Positions 58,784 to 64,000 of a stretch of 64,000 nucleotides of DNA are shown here, piece after piece. The notes under the pieces are model-generated. The model had not been told where the DNA came from and did no database searches. It worked only from the letters and a program-made list of their open reading frames with translations. The translations under genes and the position numbers were made by a program. Positions within the stretch are counted from its first letter, which is position 1, and the number at the start of each line of letters is the position of its first letter. The stretch comes from Manduca sexta (lineage: Eukaryota > Arthropoda > Insecta > Lepidoptera > Sphingidae): NCBI RefSeq assembly GCF_014839805.1, contig NC_051138.1, positions 15,900,020 through 15,964,019 on the forward strand, read 5' to 3'.

Positions 58784-61700
58784 CATGTATGCTACTACTT
58801 CGAGAGAGGTCGTAACGTCCTCGCCTCTCAGAGTAACTATCCCTCTCACTCCAACTGTTAGACCTAGTAATTTGTGCAGTATCTTCACTATTTTGGGATT
58901 GTAGGCCTTCATCGCCGTTGGTTGAATATGGTTTCTTAAAATTTGGGTGCTTACGAGTAACTATAGGTTGCTCTTCATCTGTTTTATGTTTAGATTGATT
59001 ATCATTGGATTTCATTAAAGATTGGTCTAGTTTATCTTGTTTAGCATTAATAGCAGGCTTATCAACATTAGGTACTGCTCTAGGTAGTGGTTCTAGATTA
59101 GGTTTTTGCGTGATTGCAACTTGATCAGGCTTTGGTGCGAACTTAGGCACGTCTTGATTTAGTTGCCTTGATTGTTTATTTTCAGTAGAATCGGTTGGTT
59201 TAGCTTTCTCAGGTACTACTACAAGGTTAGGTTCTTGATCAGGTTTGGTTGGAGGCTTCATTGTGATAGGTTTAATAATGTTCGTTTTTACTACTTCTTG
59301 GTGAGGCTGCTTCATTGGCTCCTTTTGAGCAGATTCTGCCTTAGATTTATTTTGATCAGGTATTTCAGTAGTTTTAGGTTCTTGAACGGGTTCATTCGTA
59401 GGCTCATCTGACGGTTCAGTCGCAGGTTTAATTGTAACATAATCTTGATCTGGCTGCTTAGGAGACTTGTCTTGTATAGATTGCAATATGGGTTTACCTT
59501 GTATGGTTGCAGATTTATTTTGGCCAATTGTGGTAATAGCCACTTCATCTGGATTATCTTGTTTAGGTTCAGATGCAAGTTTGTCTGTATAAGGTGTGGC
59601 TGGTGTTCTCTTGTCACCAATGTTTATTGCTGGTGTATCTTGGTCGGACATAGGTTTATGATTACTAGGTTTGCTTTTATTACACGTAGATTCAGTTTGG
59701 TCAGGTTTGATTACAGATATATCTTCGGGAGCCTTAAATGTATTTTCATTTAGGTTAAGTTTATTTATGTTATCTTTATCATTGTCAGATTTAATTAAGG
59801 GCTTATTTATGGACAAAGGTTTATCTTGGTTAGCTTTCTGTAGGGTTTCACTTAGATGAGGTTTATCCTTTTGGGATTTAGTGTATACCAGTTGAATTGT
59901 AGGAATAGTTTCATGCGAATTCAATATAGGAATATTTTGTTTTGGTATAACTAAAGGCCTATCTTCATTAGTTTTAGGTTCCAGTTTAGTTGTTTCATCG
60001 CTCTTAGGTAATCTTGTAAGTTTATCTTGGTGAGGTAAGATACTACTCTCATCTTGACCAGGTTTGTATGCAGGATTGTTCGCGTCAACTTTAGTGTCAG
60101 TCTTGCCTTGATCAGATTTCGTTACGGGTTTTTCATGCTCAGGTAAAGTTTCACGTTTTATTTGATTAGGATGACTATTACCATTATCGTTTTTAGGTAT
60201 GCTAGTAGACTTATCTTGATTAGATTGTGGTGTAGATTCATCAGTGCTCACATTAGGCGATGTCGTATCTTGTGTGGGTTTAGTTATTTTTTCTTGATGG
60301 AATTCTGTCGGTTTATCTTGGTCGGATTGTACTGAAATTTTATCTTGCTGAGATTTATTGAAACTATCTGTTTGTTGAATTGTTGCCTCAGTTTGACTAG
60401 GCAATGATTTTAGTACATCTTGAACTTGATCTTTTGTTTCTTGTTCGTTCTTTGTTTGCTTATGATCGGATTGTTTTGTTGATTCTTGACTATGCAATGG
60501 TGATGTAATTTCTCTTTGCTCATGCTTAGTCCACTCACTCTCTTGATAGGTATGTGATGAATCTTTTGTGTGAGGTGTTTGATTCTGGAAACCTTCGTTG
60601 TCTTTGTTATGTGGCTCTGGCTGAGGGTACTTAGATTGATTTGCTTGATATTGGTCTAGTTGCAGATCGTCTGGACTGGATAATTTAGGTTTACTCCTAT
60701 GTAGTGTTGTAGAGGACAGATTTTGTACCGGCTGTCGTAGGAGCTTATCTTGCCCTGGCTGGTTTAGAGGCTTATTTTGTCCTGGATGAAGTTGGGATTT
60801 ATCTTGATCTGGCTCGTATAGAGATTTACTTGGTCTTGACTGTGGCTGGGTATTATCTTGTTCCAGGTGGTTCAGGGGCTTATCTTGTACTGGCCCTGTT
60901 TGTAGCATAGGCTTATCTTGATCCGGTTGTAAAAGTGGTTTATCTTGGGCTGGTTGGGGCAAGGGTTTATCTTGTTCTGTCTGTGTCAGCGTCTTGTTTT
61001 GTTCCGGTTGTAAAAGTGGTTTATCTTGGGCTGGTTGGGGCAAGGGCTCATCTTGTTCTGTCTGTGTCAGCGGCTTGTTTTGTTCCGATTGTAGAAGCGG
61101 TTTATCTTGTCCTGATTGGGGCAAGGGCTGATCTTGTTCCGGTTGTGGCGAGGACTCATCTTGTTCCGGTTGTGGAAGTTGTTTATCTAGTGGTTGTGGC
61201 ATGGTCTCATCTTGTCCTATTTGTACCAGCGGCTTGTTTTGTTCCAGTTGTGGAAGTGGTTCATCTTGTTCTGGTTGTGGCAACTGCTCATCTTGTTTTG
61301 TCTGTGTCAGCGGCTTGTTTTGTTCCAGTTGTGCAAGTGGTTTATCTTGTCCTGATTGGGGCAAAGGCTGATCTTGTTCCGGTTGTGGCGAGGACTCATC
61401 TTGTTCCGGTTGTGGAAGTGGTTTATTTTGTCCTGATAGGGGCAAGGGCTCATCTTGTCCTGGTTGTGGCGAGGACTCATCTTGTTCCGGTTGTGTAAGT
61501 TGTTTATCTTGTCCTGATTGGGGCAAGGCCTCATCTTGTTCTGTCTGCGTCAGCGGCTTGTTTTCTTCCGATTGTAGAAGTGGTTTATCTTGTCCTGATT
61601 GGGGCAAGGGTTCATCTTGTTCTGTCTGCGTCAGCGTCTTGTTTTGTTCCGGTTGTAAAAGTGGTTTATCTTGGGCTGGTTGGGGCAAGGGCTCATCTTG

Positions 61701-63726
61701 TTCTGTCTGTGTCAGCGGCTTGTTTTGTTCCGATTGTAGAAGTGGTTTATCTTGTCCTGATTGGGGCAAGGGTTCATCTTGTTCTGTCTGTGTCAGCGTC
61801 TTGTTTTGTTCCGGTTGTAAAAGTGGTTTATTTTGGGCTGGTTGGGGCAAGGGCTCATCTTGTTTTGTCTGTGTCAGTGGCTTGTTTTGTTCCGGTTGTG
61901 GAAGAAGTCCATTGTTCTTCGGTCGTGAAGGTGGCTGATCTTGATCAAATTCTGTAGTAGTCCGATCTGTGTTGCTTTGTGTTGTAGTTTGATCTTGAGC
62001 CGGTTTCTCTTGTAATGACTGATCTTCATCCTGCGATATCGTATTATTTTCGTCAGCATTTTTATTGGTTTTCTTATAATCTTTCCATGAATCACTTTCT
62101 TTATTTATCTGTGATTGTTTAATTAGTGTGATCGTTTGCTTGTGTTTAGGACGAGGTCCTAAAGGTTTACTTTGAGATTGTGGTGCAAATTCATTCTGCT
62201 TTGTTAATATAGAAGGTTTATCATCTTCTGCTTGCGAGAAAGGTGGATTTCGACTGAAGTCTGCGTAGGATTGATCCTCATCTGGCAATGTAGGAGGTTT
62301 ATGTTGATTTGGTAGTAAAAGCAGGTGATCATCACTTGGTTGTAGTGGTGTTTGATTTTGTCTTAGCTTGTTTTGCATAGGTGGTAAAGATGAATTTCGA
62401 GTCTGTTTTACAGGGGTTACGTCTTGATCCGATTTTGTTAGTGAAGGATTTCGTACTGGCTGTAAAGGGATGTGATGACCTCGATGTGATTGAAAAGATT
62501 TATGTGAATTTATTTGATCATCTTGCGGAGATGGTTGGCCGTACGACAGATTCGATGTGTGGTTTTTTCTTCATTTGGCTTTATTGCTGGTTCATCTTGA
62601 CTTGTTAAATGTATTAGTTCCCCAGGATCAGTGGTATCATCGTCAATATACGCATCTTCGTTTCTCCAAAACTCCTCTTCTTCCTCTTCTTCTTCTAAAT
62701 CATATGAATATTCTAATCGATTACTTTTTTTGTTAGATATAAAGTCGTCTTTAGTTACATTCTCTTCAGCCTTGATATTATCTACAATAACAGATTCTTG
62801 TTCAAATTGATTTTCGACGTTCCAATTCTTTGTATTAGATTCTGATACGTTATCATTTGTTACAGATGATTTACTTCGATAGACGGTCGTATCTTGTTTA
62901 TCATTTATTTGGCGGCTATGTTGTTTGACCCAATCTTGTTCTGTTTGTGATTGTTGGTTTATGTAAGACTCTTGTCGGCTTTGTTGTGATGAAGCCGAAG
63001 TTTGTTTTTGCGATTGTTTATTGAATTCGTCTGTAGAAGTTATTGACGATTCATTGGATTCTTTATGGCTCGAAACTTGCTGGTTTTGACGCTGCGGAAC
63101 ATTCCGAATATCTTTATGATTTGACGATGTCTCTTGATTGGTTTCTTTCTGTATGTTTGGTGCATTTATAGACAAAGATAATTCTTTGTTATCTATATCA
63201 ACCTGAGTTTTAATAAGTGAATTTTCTTTGCTCAAGGCTTTGTTATTCTGGTCACTAAGTTCTTGATTGGTTGATTTATCATTTGATGTTTTATCGTTAA
63301 GGTCCTTATTTGATTGTTTTGAAAATTTAACGCCCACGGAAAAGTCGTTACTTAGTTGGTTTTCATGCAGCAAGTTTTTAAGTTCTTGATCTAACACATC
63401 TTTTTGGGATTCCTGTTCATTTTTCAACAATTTATGTACATCGGTATTCTCATGGCTTTGCTGTAATTGACTTAAAAATTTGAAGTCTTCATTGTTGTTA
63501 GCTATCCCGTGATTGATTAGCGTCTTAAGCTCATTTCTTCGATTTGGTAGATTACGTCCATTATGCTTCTGATTTATTTGGGGTTCGTCTATATTGGGAG
63601 CATAATTTTTGAAACTCTTCTTTATCGCTGAATCACGGAAAAATGCGTCCGGATCTACGTACGAACTCTTCGCTACCGGACTTTGGAAAAGGTTTGTACG
63701 TAGAAGGCTCTTGTGGTCACCGTGAT
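58784..63726 (-). CDS. Giant Gln/Pro-rich exon (3b) of a secreted, low-complexity protein
   Basis: About 4.94 kb from acceptor CTTCCAG|ATCACGG (63726) to donor CATG|GTAAGA (58784). It is open except at one place: near 62600 c4 has six A where c3 has four, and with the c3 length the frame is continuous for about 1,647 codons and both end phases fit. Order: Q/N/S/K-rich N-terminal part, an octa-Glu block (LEEEEEEEEFW), a central array of 9-residue repeats (QDKPLLQSE, QNKPLTQTE, QDEPLPQPA; about 60700-61905), then a longer Q/D/K/P/T-rich region ending near RYDLSRSSSIHG. It is almost free of Cys and hydrophobic stretches, as expected of an extracellular structural or coat-type protein; the function is unknown. 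The 5' exons lie on c3 (39524-43315), the last exon at 58439. Confidence 0.82.
60700..61905 (-). repeat. 27-bp (9-residue) coding repeat array
   Basis: About 40 degenerate 9-residue units of pattern Q-D/N-K/E-P-L-x-Q-x-E/G/A. Units are organised in higher-order triplets (DEPLPQ, DKPLLQ, NKPLTQ), and long blocks recur almost unchanged, pointing to recent unequal exchange. The c3 allele is scrambled in the same region (about 36700-36870). Confidence 0.9.
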
Positions 63727-64000
63727 CTGGAAGAATAATTTGTTTGTAATTTTTTCTGCATAATGAACTAGAATAATTATAGTACGCAGATAAATGGGCT
63801 AATTTTGGAATATATTTGGATGTTGTTTTCTTATTATTTATCAAATTTGTTTTTGTTTATTAGAAAAACACAAAAGTTGTTTGTGTTTAGATCCTTGGCA
63901 CGTTATTACATACCTCGAATGAATAACTGTATACAGTAGTTACATAGGTACAATATATTGAACGCTTTATGAGGAACAATTAATGTTTTAATATTATATA

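Noticed and set aside
60935..61957. Plus-strand open frames (VYLVLIGARVHLVLSVSA type) with hydrophobic repeats
   Set aside because: Antisense of the 27-bp coding repeat array; the minus frame is open for nearly 5 kb and fits splice phases.

Overview
The window is animal nuclear DNA, most probably from a moth or butterfly. The genes have many short exons and AT-rich introns with GT-AG or GC-AG borders. The repeats are typical of Lepidoptera: Helitrons ending in CTAG, tRNA-derived SINEs, hAT-like elements with 8-bp target duplications and TA or TTAA MITEs. Nothing bacterial or viral was seen.

Three runs of exactly 500 N split the window into four contigs: c1 (1-17678), c2 (18179-36178), c3 (36679-52592) and c4 (53093-64000). 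The c1 gene is the 3' part of an axonemal dynein heavy chain of the DNAH2 type on the minus strand: 25 exons from the stalk to near the C-terminus. c2 repeats the last 12 of these exons on the plus strand, because c2 18179-30502 is the reverse complement of c1 1-10864. The copies differ by mobile-element insertions and by a sevenfold 177-bp exon amplification in c2. This fits an uncollapsed second haplotype placed in inverted orientation better than a real palindrome.

Contig order also looks wrong. The end of c2 (35125-36178) equals the start of c4 (53093-54143), and the end of c4 (61761-64000) equals the start of c3 (36679-38929). Reading c2-c4-c3 repairs three things at once. The last two dynein exons, stranded at 57232-58052, follow dynein exon 25 in the correct phase. 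Three arrestin-domain genes (30566, 33235, 55027; all minus strand) become one tandem cluster inside the last large dynein intron. A very long Gln/Pro-rich secreted-protein gene becomes contiguous from its signal-peptide exon (43315) to its last exon (58439).

Downstream on c3 is a PDGF/VEGF-related growth factor gene (Pvf type, 48587-51076, minus, 5' exon not found). The rest is introns and intergenic DNA filled with repeats. Several exons carry one- or two-base indels, often near contig ends or in GC-rich runs; I read most of these as consensus errors, not gene death. No rRNA, true tRNA gene or CRISPR was seen.

The most interesting biological candidate is the Gln/Pro-rich gene. One signal-peptide leader appears able to splice to a tiny terminal exon (76-residue product) or to a giant 4.9-kb repeat exon (about 1,700 residues).
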